Shown: positions 42,060 to 52,733 of the stretch, one piece after another | How the letters are laid out: each line of letters begins with the position of its first letter | Numbering within the stretch: the stretch's first letter is position 1 | Assembly: GCA_030272585.1 (NCBI GenBank) | Contig: BSYQ01000012.1 | Location: 1,612,001-1,676,000 of the forward strand | Reading direction: 5' to 3' | Length of the DNA stretch: 64,000 nucleotides | Source: Bryopsis sp. KO-2023 | Lineage: Eukaryota > Chlorophyta > Ulvophyceae > Bryopsidales > Bryopsidaceae | Position numbers and translations under genes: made by a program | The notes under the pieces: generated by a model | What the model saw: only the letters and a program-made list of their open reading frames with translations | Database searches by the model: none | What the model was told of the DNA's origin: nothing

Positions 42060-42859
42060 ATGACGAAGCAGTTGATTGCCGTGACATTAGTGGGGTTGCT
42101 CCTTCTCGCTGTCCATGCGAACGCTGGTATTGAGATGATTGAGTGGGACACTGCTTGCTTACTGATCCTTCAAATCTCAATTGGAGTCCACACGGGGGGG
42201 CTTCTTTGCCCTGCCGGCGATTTTTTTTTTGCGCCGTTTTACCTGCGTGAACCTTGACAAACGCTCGTGTGATTGATCGATGGCTTTTGCCTTGTTTTGC
42301 AGATCTGGATGAACGACGGGGACGAACACGTGCGTTGTCCGTTTCAGGTTATTGTGCTGACTTCATTCTTCCATGTTTCTTTCTATAATTTTCGACGTTT
42401 TGAATCTCTTGCAGTTAGGCGCAGCCTGATTGTTGGCGGCGGAGGAGGAGGCGGCGGAGGCGGAGGCGGCGGCGGAGGAGGCGGCGGAGGTGGCGGCGGA
42501 GGTGGCGGCGGAGGTGGCGGCGGAGGTGGCGGCGGAGGTGGCGGCGGAGGTGGCGGCGGAGGTGGCGGCGGAGGTGGCGGCGGAGGTGGCGGCGGAGGTG
42601 GCGGCGGAGGTGGTGGTGGAGGTGGTGGTGGAGGTGGCGGAGGAGGCGGCGGCGGAGGCGGCGGTGGTGGAGGAGGCGGTGGAGGAGGAGGTGGAGGAGG
42701 AGGAGGTGGTGGTGGAGGAGGCGCAAAATTGAGTCGGAGATTCAAACACCGCAGCTTTGGAAAGCGTAAGTCATCCTCCCGCTCGTTCTCGCTGGAAGTT
42801 TTCGATTTTTTTGTGTGGTGTTTCCTTGACCAGATTCTTCTTTTATGTTCGTAGTTTGA
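42060..42859 (+). CDS. Secreted protein with 96 consecutive glycines
   Basis: Four exons, 42,060-42,126, 42,303-42,347, 42,415-42,765 and 42,855-42,859, join in matching phase to give 155 aa. Residues 1-22 ([22 protein letters not shown]) are a clear signal peptide. The next 22 residues are basic ([22 protein letters not shown]). Residues 45-140 are all Gly (42,435-42,722), and the end is basic again ([15 protein letters not shown]). The last exon contributes only two bases and the stop. A TATA box lies upstream and AATAAA at about 43,013 downstream. Function unknown. Gly-rich secreted proteins can be wall or adhesive proteins, but a pure Gly run of this length with basic ends matches no family I know. 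The opposite strand is an uninterrupted Pro run and is probably a shadow. Confidence 0.7.
42435..42722 (+). repeat. GGN trinucleotide tract with a 12-bp minisatellite core
   Basis: All 96 codons are GGN. The central part (about 42,485-42,612) is a tandem array of the 12-mer GGTGGCGGCGGA; the flanks mix GGA, GGC and GGT irregularly. Length variation between individuals is likely. Confidence 0.9.
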
Positions 42860-44950
42860 GAGCTCCTTGGTGGTGGCATTGGCGATATAGGCTGGACGTG
42901 AATATGTTGATTGGTTCTCAGATCCGTGACTAGATACGCTTTCTATTTTCTGAGACCAGTTAAGAGCACTGGACTTTTATGTTTCCCTGAGCCGTTTCAG
43001 ACCATGGTCGACAATAAAATAATATTGTCATTGGCTCTGATATCCAAGATTCCTTTTATTTTTATGTTGCATTGGTCCTGAGGTTTTTTTTGTTTCTTGG
43101 TCCGATCAAGTTGATATCAAACTGATTCAAACTGACAAACTGTAATATGTTGCTCTTTTTATACACAGAATGCTTGCTTCCTCGAATGCCCAGAAGTCAT
43201 GCATGTTCTGTATTTTTGACTTGTTAGTGTTCCAAGAATCGTCATCATCCATTTTATTGTTGTCTGCAGGGAGAATACGTTCTCTTTTTTCTTTTTTGAC
43301 TGTTGAAAGAATCAACTTGAGGAATTGTATGCATGTGACCATCTCTTTCCCTTCTAAAACACTTGATACTCAAAAATGTACCCATGGGAATGTGCAAAGT
43401 GCCAGCCAAGCATGCTCAGTTTTTCATCGCCTGACAAACCCTCAACCTGCAGGCTGTTAAGAGTCGAAAATCCTGGCACTGGTTCACTTATTTTTTTCCG
43501 TCAGGATCATCAAGCATGAACATAAAATCGTCGATTTGTGATGTCTTAAATTCCGCCGTCAATATTCAGGTGCTGTGGCTTGATGACGTAACGAAGACCA
43601 GCAGACCAACAATGAATTTGGCTGCCAATGATTTCTGTGAAAACCTTTGTTCATTATTGAGGATGAGTGTGATCTGACATGTTTGCTCCATCATTGCTCG
43701 GTTTTCTTAAACTCTTTGAAAAAAGTCGATGAATTTTTCAGGAGCACTTCATTTCTGTTTTTTTTTTCTTTTTCTACATCGTGTGTCAGATTGATCCAGT
43801 CCGATTTTCATTACACTCCTGGACTTCGCATCAACTCACCACCAAAGATAATGTTCATGAAGTGCCACTCATTCGATCAGTCGTTTCTTGATGGCTCAGC
43901 CAATTTGATGCAACTTACTGAGCTGAGATTTCTCTGTTAAGTAAGGAGCTGGGTTGATTATCAATGTTTGTGACATCAGGTTGTGCCCTCAGGTTGATGG
44001 ATGGGTTCAAGTTTGAGTATGATTTGCAGGAAAAAAAAAAGAAGAAAAGAAGCAAATATTATGAAATCCATCCTCATTGAAGATTCCTCGACAAACGAAA
44101 GTTTGCTTCCATTGTGGAGGAAATCCCATTGTCTTAATCAAATCGATTCAGATATTTTTCTACTTCTGTCCACTTTCTCATGCACATTGCCTTTCATATC
44201 GATGGACAGCCGGCCAGATGGTTGATTCGACCATAAGATTCCACATTGGTCGCTTTTCAGCCTCCAGATGGTTGCTGTTTTATAAACTCCTAGCTCTGCG
44301 GGCCTGGAACGAACTTATCAGTTTTATTTTCCTTACTAGATCCCTTGCCCCACCCCCAGCAACACTACATATTAAAAATGCCATGCTTCCAGTAAGAATT
44401 GCCTTGATTTCCTTCCCAAAATTGGTGGAAAATCTGGCATTGTGATATCTACAAGGAAGTATGGTTAAAAAGAAGCAAGGAAAAAGCAGGATAGAAACAT
44501 TTGTGAAGCTGCTGAAAAATTGTCTGTATTTTTTCTGTTAGCTTTTTTAGCATCTCTCAGAGTTCATGTCAAGGCGACATGTTTTATTGCGATCCCCGTT
44601 ATTATTCTGTGAAGTATGAGGGGAAAAACTGGGGGGGTATTTCTGACAAAATCTATTTTACTTAATGCTTATCCATTTCATTGTAACATGAAAAATGTTA
44701 CACTTTTCACTTTTCATCGAACCCACTTGATATCCTTGCCAGAAACTAAAACACGATAATTTAACCGTCACTACTCCCACTTGATGTCCATCTAACTCGA
44801 CATCTGAGATTAAAATCATTTTCATCCCAGCTCAAATAAAAATCACACAGACCCTCTTAAATCACACTCGGCGAGGTCGCGGAGATGTTTAGCGACAAGG
44901 GCCAAAGAGGAGTTTTTTTTTCTGGTTTAACCACATAAACCAGAAAAAAG
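42860..44950. other. Intergenic region
   Basis: AATAAA at 43,013-43,018 could end the poly-Gly transcript. Otherwise only short frames are present, some bordered by AG/GT signals, none with a recognisable motif. Confidence 0.4.
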
Positions 44951-45603
44951 ATTGTATAAGTTGTCTTTCTTTTTTAACAATTTTTTCCATAGATTTTGTA
45001 TTTACTTAGAGATTTTTTTTTAAGAGGAAGACGGAGGAGTCTGTCATTTTTCTATTTTATCCTAAGTATTGGCAAGAAAAATGCTTGTAATGTGTTTTTT
45101 TCGTTTTTCTCAGCTCCATGGCATCTCTTATAATTGTATCTTGTAAGTTCGTGATCTGTTGTGGTCAGGGGTGTGCCATCTTGTTCCCTATTGCCATCTG
45201 TCTATGCTTCTCTCCAGCTGGGCATCCCATCCAACGGGAGTACAAGCAATCCCCTCCCCTCCCCCCCCCCAGAAAAGAAAACCAAATAAATAAAGCTGAC
45301 CTCGCTCAATTCACCTAAGATTTGTTGTCAGGCTGACCTATCCATAAAAAACGAAGGAGACCCCATTCCTCCTCATTTCAGTGTTCTTTCGAATGTGGCT
45401 AGGTTCACGTGGTATCATCTCAAGCAGTCAGCACTAGGAGGATTTGGGGCAAGGGCTGATCAACCCCCACCCAACATTCCCAGCCCATTGATCTTACCAA
45501 TACTAGCTCTCAATACAACTGCTATCACCCAAACTGGCATCAGAATCTGCCAGATGGTATGCAAAGGTATATTGCCTTTGTGTGCAGCAAGAATCATGAC
45601 AGC

Positions 45604-45606
45604 TAT
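45604..45606. repeat. Target-site duplication TAT, left
   Basis: TAT precedes CACTAGTG here and follows it at 49,297-49,299. Copy B of the host repeat has a single TAT at the equivalent place (near 54,501-54,503). Confidence 0.85.
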
Positions 45607-45627
45607 CACTAGTGAAAAAACGCCGCT

Positions 45628-45900
45628 TTTACAAGCTTGTAAACACCTTGTAAAGTGCTTGTAAAGTCGATTACAAGCTTGTAAAGACTTGACACTGTCC
45701 CCATCGTTTACAAGCTTGTAAAGTGGAGATTACAAGCTGTTACAAGCTGTTACAAGCAAAAAGCTTGTAAAGTGGAACACCTCCATGCTTGTAAAGTGGG
45801 AATTTACAAGGTGTTACAAGCTGTTACAAGCTGTTACAAGCTTTCCCGATCCACGCGGTTACAAGCTCTTACAAGCTGTTACAAGCACTTTACAAGCTTT
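45628..45900. repeat. Left subterminal repeat array
   Basis: The motif TTACAAGC or its complement GCTTGTAA occurs about 20 times in 270 bp, several times as the full palindrome TTACAAGCTTGTAA. Such arrays bind transposase in CACTA elements. Confidence 0.85.
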
Positions 45901-46917
45901 GTCATTGATGTGTCATCACACAAGCCCAAGCACACGCTCGTGGTGCGATTGATTGTAAATTTTAATTGATGGTTGTCTATAGATGATTCCATTCTCAACC
46001 ACATGGGTGATTATCATTATTATAAATTACAATCATTGCAATATTTTAATGATTATGAAGTAATGGACAGGACATCATCATGATTTCAATTTTTCTAATT
46101 ACAATGATAAATTACAACAAAGACGCAAATCCCTTTCAACAGCTTGATGTGCCCAAGAATCGAACTTGGGATCCACCTTCTGCACATTCTTGCTTTCTGG
46201 AAGTTTATCCTCACAACCAGCAAAAGAAAGCAAAAACACCCCTAAACCACCTCAATTGAGTTTTTTCCACCCATCACACAAGACACCAATTCTGGTTCTA
46301 GGCACAAATTAGCAGAAGCTAGGCTTTTCCCTGTCCTGTTCATGTCATGCATATCAAGACACCACAGGTTCAGGGTTATCACCCCCATCTCGGCTCTTCA
46401 AACAGGATCGCAGCTCATTTCCCTTCAGCCCCCAAGTCAGGCTGCAGGAGGAATTTGCTGCCCTGTCCATCAACCAGCTAATCGACTCTTCCTAGACTGA
46501 ATGTATCGGAATATACCAATCAGCAAATGAGTGGCCAAACACGCCAAACATCAGCCCTTCATCACAACTATCAAAGAAACAAGTATATCCTTTGCTTCAA
46601 TATCTCCTCTCTTTGCACCCAGAACCAGAAGCAAAGCTATCAGAAGTGAGCGAGAACGAGGAGAAGCCCCTCTTGTGCACGTGGAAGGTTTGATCCCTGG
46701 TCCTCATTATGTCATTCAAAACGCTCATGTTGCAGGGCAACGACCTCTTTCAGGGACTCCTTAAAAAGTCTCCTGGTTTGCGAATCCAAGCCAGAACTTC
46801 AAGCCAGATTGCCCATCCCAGACACCTACGAAGCACTTTTATTCTTGCTTTCTTTACTTATTCAAAAACAATATATATAATGATTTTACTCATTTTAAAT
46901 TTATTTAACTATTTTTA

Positions 46918-48606
46918 AAGCGGGATTTACTTGGTTCGCCAGCGTCGGTCTCGTCCTTTGCGTCTGTCATCGGAGTATGACCGTCCCCTGCATCAGGACC
47001 TGGATCTGGAACGTGATCTTCGATATCTGGACGGAGATCTAACCCTCGATCTCCTTCGGTAGCTTGTTCCCCACCACCCCGAAAAAAAAAAAGTAAAAAA
47101 AAGTAAAGAAAACCCCAATAAAACACAGAACAGAAAGAAAAAAGAGAAAACATCCACTGCAATTGTTGTGGGATGATGACCTGGAAAAAAGCCCGCTAAC
47201 ACTCACTCAGATCAGAAGTTAACGTATATTTCAGCACAGATTTCAGCACGTACATTCTCCGTTTACATCAGAGGATTCTTTTTTTGGCTTCGTTCATTTC
47301 ACTTTATCTAATGTTCATTCTATTTTATTCTTGACCAGACTGCTTTCATTGCAATGGCACTACCTGCTCCTGGACACAGATCTCGAACGAGAATAGGACC
47401 GAGATTGCAGATGCTCCTTGAACTACTGTGGGCGATGCATCCCCGGTCGCAATTGATCGATGGAGGGTTTTCAAGTGTGGCCCAGGTTCTGCTGAGCTCT
47501 TCAACAATAAGGGAGCAGATGTCGGGTCGAACGCAAAGCATCGAGTGATGGAGGTGCAGAACGTTGAGAGTCTGATAGGAGGGCCAATCAACAACTGGTG
47601 AACTCTCAGGGGCCCTGTACAGGCAAAGGAAGAAATAAAAGGTGATGATTCGAACAGGGGACCAGCACAAAGGCTCAAGTTCTGTTGAACCCAATAAAAA
47701 CGTGTTTACAGACAGGGACCCCACCTGCAATATCCAGAGCTGATGCCAGCTGCCTGGCAGCTGCCACTCCCTCCTGGCTGCTTTTCTCATTTGCCTTGCG
47801 TAGATTTCTACTCCTCTGCTTTGTGATGAGTTCAATGATTTTCGCCAGTGGATGATTCTCTTGCCCATTCCCCTTGCTTGAGGAGCTCATCTGCCTGCTC
47901 AAAGGATATAGGAACTTGCAGCATGGAGAGCTGACCTGGAACAACAAAACCAAAACCCACGCCACCACTTGCGGAATTTCAGAGCCACCTACATCCTGCT
48001 GTCAACTAAACCTTCCAACAGGGAAATAAAAATTGTGCTTGAAAGGGAAGAAAACCCCCCAAAATAGACCCAAGGGTGATGCGTGTGGGAGGAGGCTTTA
48101 AGCACCCCAAATTTTCGTTATTGATTATTTTGGCGATGCGTTTTCAACTTCTTTTTTCTGCACACCTTTTCCCATTCATCATCTACAAGCGTAAGTACGA
48201 TACGAAGCAATGTGTCATTGGATGCCTCCAGTGCCACTGAGCAGGTAGACAACAAAGTCACCACTCCTGCAATCAAGCACACCAAACAAAAAGACGATGA
48301 CTTCCCGGTTTAAACAGGGATCTATGTTAGGAAAAAGAAAAAAAAGCAGAAAGAACAGAGCTCATCTGTTTTTGTAGTGGGCTAGAATTACCTTCCCCCA
48401 ATTTTCTTCTGACAGAAACTGCATATATATATATAGAAAATCGACCACCTCCACTGTCGCCACCTGTTCAATTTCTTTTTTCCCCTCCAAGAAAAAAAAA
48501 AGCAGCAACAAAACACGCAGTTCGCTGGCTGTAGCGAAACACTCACCTCACGGGGGATCTTGATCTTGACCTTGAACTGGATAATGAATATCGCCGCCGT
48601 GACCTT
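46918..48606 (-). pseudogene. Captured exons of an RS-domain (SR-type) gene
   Basis: On the minus strand three separate segments encode arginine-serine dipeptides: SRRRYSLSSSRSRSRSPVR ending at a GTGAGT donor (48,606-48,547), SRSYSRSRSVSRSR between an AG and a GTAGTG donor (47,422-47,364), and YRRRSRVRSPSRYRRSRSRS followed by a TGA and then CRGRSYSDDRRKGRDRRW up to TAA (about 47,066-46,918). RS domains belong to splicing factors and related nuclear proteins. Donor and acceptor signals are kept, so genomic DNA with introns was captured, not cDNA. The TGA inside the last segment and missing upstream domains suggest a fragment. A further minus-strand frame at 47,870-47,728 (KIIELITKQRSRNLRKANEK) may be another exon. 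Confidence 0.55.
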
Positions 48607-49124
48607 ACCCAACAGAAAGATACCACCCTTGGTGCCCTCCATCGCGTATCCACTGGCGGAATGGGCGGTTGAGGTCATTTGCTTGCGCTTGATGGACTCT
48701 TGGTAGGGGACGGCGACCGCCTGGGCCTCCTCAACGGCCCAAAGAGAAGTAAAACCGACCACGTGGTCGGTAGATGCAGTGCACTGCATCAACCGGAGAC
48801 CAATTCTTGCAAGAAAGAATGGGATGAGCAATCTAGAAACGAACGCCCCTGCTGGGGTATTCCCACTCTCTGTACCTCGTTCCCTGCGCGCCGGCGCACT
48901 CGTCTCCGACTTTTCTTTCAGCCAAAGGAAGCTCTTCAAATACCTGCTTTGCTGGGAATACGCGACCGGTCCTCCCGAATCTCACACTCGACCTCGTGCA
49001 GTCGCGGATGGGAGGAGGCCGTTGAACGATGGCTGGTCACATAGGATGGGAGGCAAGGAAATTCGAAAGATGGAGATTCGCACCACCAAAGATGGTGTAC
49101 GACCTTCTAGAATGGGATTACAGG

Positions 49125-49278
49125 GTTGTAAACTGAGAATACAAGCTTGTAAACTGAGATTACAAGGTGGAACCACAGAGAGCTCTCCGCGACGCAAAAT
49201 TTTGGCCAAGTGCTGATGTTACAAGCTTGTAAAGTGGATTACAAGCTTGTAAAGTCACTTTTACAAGCTTGTAAAATC
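49125..49278. repeat. Right subterminal repeat array
   Basis: The same TTACAAGC/GCTTGTAA motif recurs about ten times, ending with TTTTACAAGCTTGTAAAA next to the terminal repeat. Confidence 0.85.
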
Positions 49279-50202
49279 GGCGTTTTTTCACTAGTGTATA
49301 CAACAAGGATGGGTGAATGTGTTGGTTTTGTTTTTGCAAGATTTGGTTGCTCACCAGTTTTTCCACAATCTACCACGGGGGACATCTGAGCCAGCTCATC
49401 GCTGTCGAGAGGGGCTGGCCAGGCACAGAAAGTGTTTTTCTTACTTTTTCTGGGGGTCCTGTTCGATGAACGTGCACACCACCACCACCACCCATCCAAG
49501 AAAATAAACAAAATAGTTTCAGAGCAACTTCAGAAGGTGTGGTCAATTTATCATGAGCAATCAACCACTGGGGGTGGTGGAAAAGAGCAACTGATGAAAG
49601 GGAGTTGTAAGGAAATAGTTGAGGGTTACCCATAGTATGGCAGTATTGTTGTGGCCGAAACCAATCGCCAGAATAACGAGGAAACCGAAACTGAGCCATC
49701 CACAAGACACGTGCTAGCTCCAGTCTCTCCTCGCACCATAGGTGTTCCCACCAATGCCCAGCCCTCAGATTTGGCTCGTTGATAATCGTCAGTTTTGCTG
49801 GGTTGCTTCTCAATGATTTCGGCGATTAACTTTCACACAGTCTACAGCCTGCAACTGCTTGGACAGGAAAAGTAAAAGCAAGAAACAAATGAGCAATGGA
49901 AATTAATATCAATCTCGGCAATAAAAAATATTGACCTGAGGGGTGAAAGAAAAAACCAAATGGAACGTGTTGGTGCCAAATTGGGACCTACAGATGCATG
50001 TGCTTTTGAAAAATTAGCTTCCTTGCTTAAACTTGTCTGACTCTCTGATTTCCGAGATACTCTGGAAAAGGCGGGTTTCGTGTCACAACCTTATCCCCAC
50101 CTTCTCTGCCACCTCAACCGTTCCGCCCGTAGTATATTGCAGGCACATCCCACGTGATCACTCTTTTCTTTGTCACCCCTTTTCTGGCGGTAATGTGGTA
50201 AA

Positions 50203-50278
50203 TACCGAAAACTACCGAAAACTACCGAAAACTACCGAAAACTACCGAAAACTACTCACGAAAACTACCGAAAACTAT
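50203..50278 (+). repeat. 10-bp tandem repeat ACCGAAAACT
   Basis: About seven copies of ACCGAAAACT, one broken by CTCACG. It lies right at the end of repeat copy A and is absent from copy B. Confidence 0.85.
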
Positions 50279-50950
50279 AAAAGACGACATGATAAAACGA
50301 AAACTTGGACAGTAAAAATAAATTTATAACGGGGAGTCCCCCGAAAAAACCCATTACACACAAAAGAAACTAATACATTCATTTTGTTTATATGAGTGAA
50401 TATGTTAAAAATGGTATGGACTCTTGGTTTGGTTCCAGTAGCTCCTTGGTTGGTTGACTCGGGTTCAAATCCCGAGGGTCACACTTGCATACCCACTTGC
50501 CGATAAGTACTATCACTTGGAGACTCACTTGTTACCACTCTGAAAGCAAATATATATATACGTTCATCCTCCCTCCCAAAAACTGAAAATTAAGAAAAAA
50601 ACTCGAAAACAAGAACAAAAAATGATTGTATTTATCTCAATTGCTGCTCCAGGATTGATGGGGTTCAATCAGGTCCACCCAGAATCGAACTCAGCAATGT
50701 TCCAACTATCCTCAATTCTATTTGATGGAGCACTGAAACCTTTCTCCCACATTAATGTAATCACTACGGCAGAGTGCAATAGTAAAAAGGGCGGTTTAGT
50801 TAGGGTTCATTTGATGGCGACTGGGGAGTAGGCATTCTTGGGTTTGGTATGATCTTTACCCAGGAGAATTTTTGTAGTTGCAATAGAGGCTTTATTACAC
50901 AAGTCCGTATCTACAAACAAATGATTGTGATTCAAAAAAGAAAAACGATA
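50279..50950. other. Intergenic region with a tRNA-like hairpin
   Basis: At about 50,455-50,487 TGACTCGGGTTCAAATCCCG forms a perfect T-arm-like hairpin with a B box; the rest of a tRNA is not found. It may be a SINE or tRNA remnant. Nothing else is seen. Confidence 0.35.
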
Positions 50951-51322
50951 TCACCCCCTCTCAAAAGAAATCGAATCACTAAAAAACGATGACCGTTCAA
51001 GCAAAGCACAAGCTTGCGAACGGTGTAAAGAAAGAGACAGCTTTTGCCAAGCCCTTTCCACAACTATCGACGTAGGAAGAGTTTGAAGGGTAGCAACCAT
51101 ACGTGATAAAGAACGAACCAATGTTTGACAATCAGACGAAAAACCTCCAAAAGTTTTCACTGCGAAACAAATGAAATCCAAACCCAGTTCATCACATTTC
51201 GTTGCAACCTCGCGTTTTCGATCCAAACCGCGAAGCAAACCAACCCCAGCTTCTCTAGTGGCTCTCATCAAACTCCGTGATGAGAGCCCAGGCCACTGCG
51301 ATAGAGGCCTGGGCTTCCACAC
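50951..51322 (-). pseudogene. C-terminal fragment of a retroelement ORF
   Basis: The minus-strand frame (123 aa) contains RKREVATKCDELGLDFICFA, then VKTFGGFSSDCQTLVRSLSR and ERAWQKLSLSLHRSQACALL. This pattern (a charged helix, then a LGLDF-x-x-FAV-x-TFGG block, then W-x-x-LS-x-x-LHR) resembles the region after the RT domain in many protist and algal non-LTR retroelements. No RT core is found next to it, and a GATT microsatellite borders the N-terminal side. I infer a 5'-truncated insertion. Confidence 0.5.
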
Positions 51323-51795
51323 ATGTGATATTGATTGATTGATTGAAAAAAGGGCGGCGGTTTTTCCAGCCGAATGTGTTTTTGATTGATTAATTGATTG
51401 ATGGGTTGCTCAACCCCTGGCTCACTCGCCTTTTCTGGCGTTTTTCCTTAAATGCACAAAACCAGAGTCCAAGTAGATACTATCTGGTGGAACGTTTCTC
51501 TTTTTCCGAACAAAGAAGAAAATTGATTGGGTTCCAGCCAGCAGCCAAAATTGCAGTAGTCCGAAGAACACACCCCGATCGCGAGGGGGATGTGGCCAAA
51601 CCTGCACACGATAAGCCCCCCCTTGCCACGAGGTGGGTCCCTCTCACAGAGAAGTGCACAGAACGCTCGTCGTCGTACGTAGGCTGCGCTCGAACCTGAT
51701 GTGTTTGAAGGAACACAAGTCCTATCGATCGAGGCTAAACGTGATTGCAGTACTACAAAGAGCAACACTCAAGCGCAACACCCCAAACCCACATC
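51323..51795. other. Upstream region of the lectin-like gene
   Basis: GATT-type microsatellites occur at 51,332-51,345 and 51,383-51,402. No TATA box is obvious before the ATG at 51,796. Confidence 0.4.
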
Positions 51796-52733
51796 ATGCT
51801 GAATCTCCTCACCATAGGCGGCGTCATCGCAGCCGTTTTGCTGAGTGCACTCGCGCCAGGTACACGGTTCGGCGTATCACAGATCACTCCCACCCGAACA
51901 GCGGAATGAGGAATCCTTGACGATCTTATGGTTGTGTTGCAGCCGTTTCCGTCTCTGAGTGCGACTTTTTTAGGGTCGAGGGTGGATACTTGGAGTCCGT
52001 CGGCGGAGACCTCAAGTGCTCCTCTTACCCCTCACTCCAAGCTGCGAAAAGGGAATGTCTCTCCACCCCTGCTTGCGACGGCTTTTCTTTCGGGCCTTGG
52101 GGAACAGGGGTTGGGGGTTGCCAAAAAAGGAACAGAGATGGTGGGGTCACGTGCAACCAAAAGTTCGTTGGGTACCACAAGACCATCATGGGGTGCTGCC
52201 GTAAGGATAAGCTCGAGAAGGGGGAGTGCCATGAACGATGGATCGAACGCACGGAGAAGCTGGTTTCACGGGGCAAACCTACGACGCAGTCTAGTGTTTA
52301 CAAAGATAAAACTGTCCCAGAGGGAGGACTCCCCTCCAAGGCTGTTGATGGAAATAAGAACATAAAATGGGCGGGAAGAAGCTGCTCTCATACCCTCCAC
52401 GGAGAGCGCAACCCCTGGTGGTCGGTTGATTTGTTGGACACCTACGACGTTTTCAGGGTTGCGGTGATCGGCGAAGAAGGATCTCCACATGAAACTTCAA
52501 ATCTTGTGATATCTGTAGGTGATAATCCGTTTGCGGGGTCGAATCCTGCTTGTGTGATTAATGGGGCGGTTCCCACAAACAAAAGCAAGTCGTTTCCCTG
52601 TGCGTTGCGGGGTAGATTCGTGACCATAACGCTCGTATCGCCCAGCGCGGCCCTCTCAATGGCCGAAGTGGAGGTCTTCGCAATGGTCGAGGCGGTCAAG
52701 GAGCGCAAGATAGTAGAATCGAACATGGTTTGA
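51796..52733 (+). CDS. Secreted PAN/apple-like plus F-type lectin (fucolectin-like) protein
   Basis: Exon 1 51,796-51,859 and exon 2 51,943-52,733, phase 1 junction, give 284 aa. The first 21 residues are a signal peptide (MLNLLTIGGVIAAVLLSALAP). Residues about 28-105 are Cys-rich with CSSYPSLQAAKRECLSTPAC, then GF-F and G-GC, typical of PAN/apple-like or related carbohydrate-binding modules. From about 125 the protein reads GKPTTQSSVY, AVDG, CSHT, NPWWSVDLLDTYDV and ends with the EVEVFA block of the F5/8-type fucolectin fold. In F-type lectins an Arg in NRxD and a following Arg hold fucose; here the matching stretch is GEEGSPHETSNL, so those residues and the neighbouring cysteines appear lost. 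It probably acts outside the cell; ligand unknown. Confidence 0.82.

Larger units (their letters stand above)
45607..49296. mobile_element. CACTA-like DNA transposon, 3,690 bp, non-autonomous
   Basis: Both ends read CACTAGTGAAAAAACGCCG on opposite strands and continue into TTTTACAAGCTTGTAAA, giving terminal inverted repeats of about 37 bp. A 3-bp duplication (TAT) flanks it, and the empty site is preserved in the paralogous repeat at 54,500. CACTA ends, a 3-bp duplication and many subterminal repeats are the hallmarks of the CACTA/EnSpm (CMC) superfamily. No transposase-like frame was found inside; the interior carries pieces of an RS-domain gene on the minus strand. It would need a transposase from elsewhere. 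Confidence 0.85.
44951..50188. repeat. Repeat family copy A, interrupted by a DNA transposon
   Basis: 44,951-45,606 matches 53,848-54,502, and 49,297-50,188 matches from 54,500 to 55,688. Copy A lacks about 280 bp present in copy B (about 55,240-55,518). The shared frame GILPLCAARIMTAI continues in copy B as QQGWVNVLVSFLQDLVAYQF, then LPRGTSEPAHRCREGLA; in copy A it is split by the transposon. Differences between copies change amino acids freely, so I see no selection on this frame. The family is unknown to me. Confidence 0.8.

Noticed and set aside
42383-42745. Minus-strand frame of about 100 prolines opposite the poly-Gly exon
   Set aside because: It is the mirror of the GGN tract. It has no signal peptide or matching splice sites, while the plus strand has a phase-consistent four-exon model with a signal peptide.
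46140-46200. T-arm-like hairpin on the minus strand inside the CACTA-like element as a tRNA gene
   Set aside because: The B box and T stem are perfect, but no D arm, anticodon arm or acceptor partner at tRNA distance is present.
50210-50278. ACCGAAAACT array as telomeric repeat or CRISPR-like array
   Set aside because: The unit is not telomere-like (no TTAGGG-type strand), there are no spacers, and the organism is a eukaryote.
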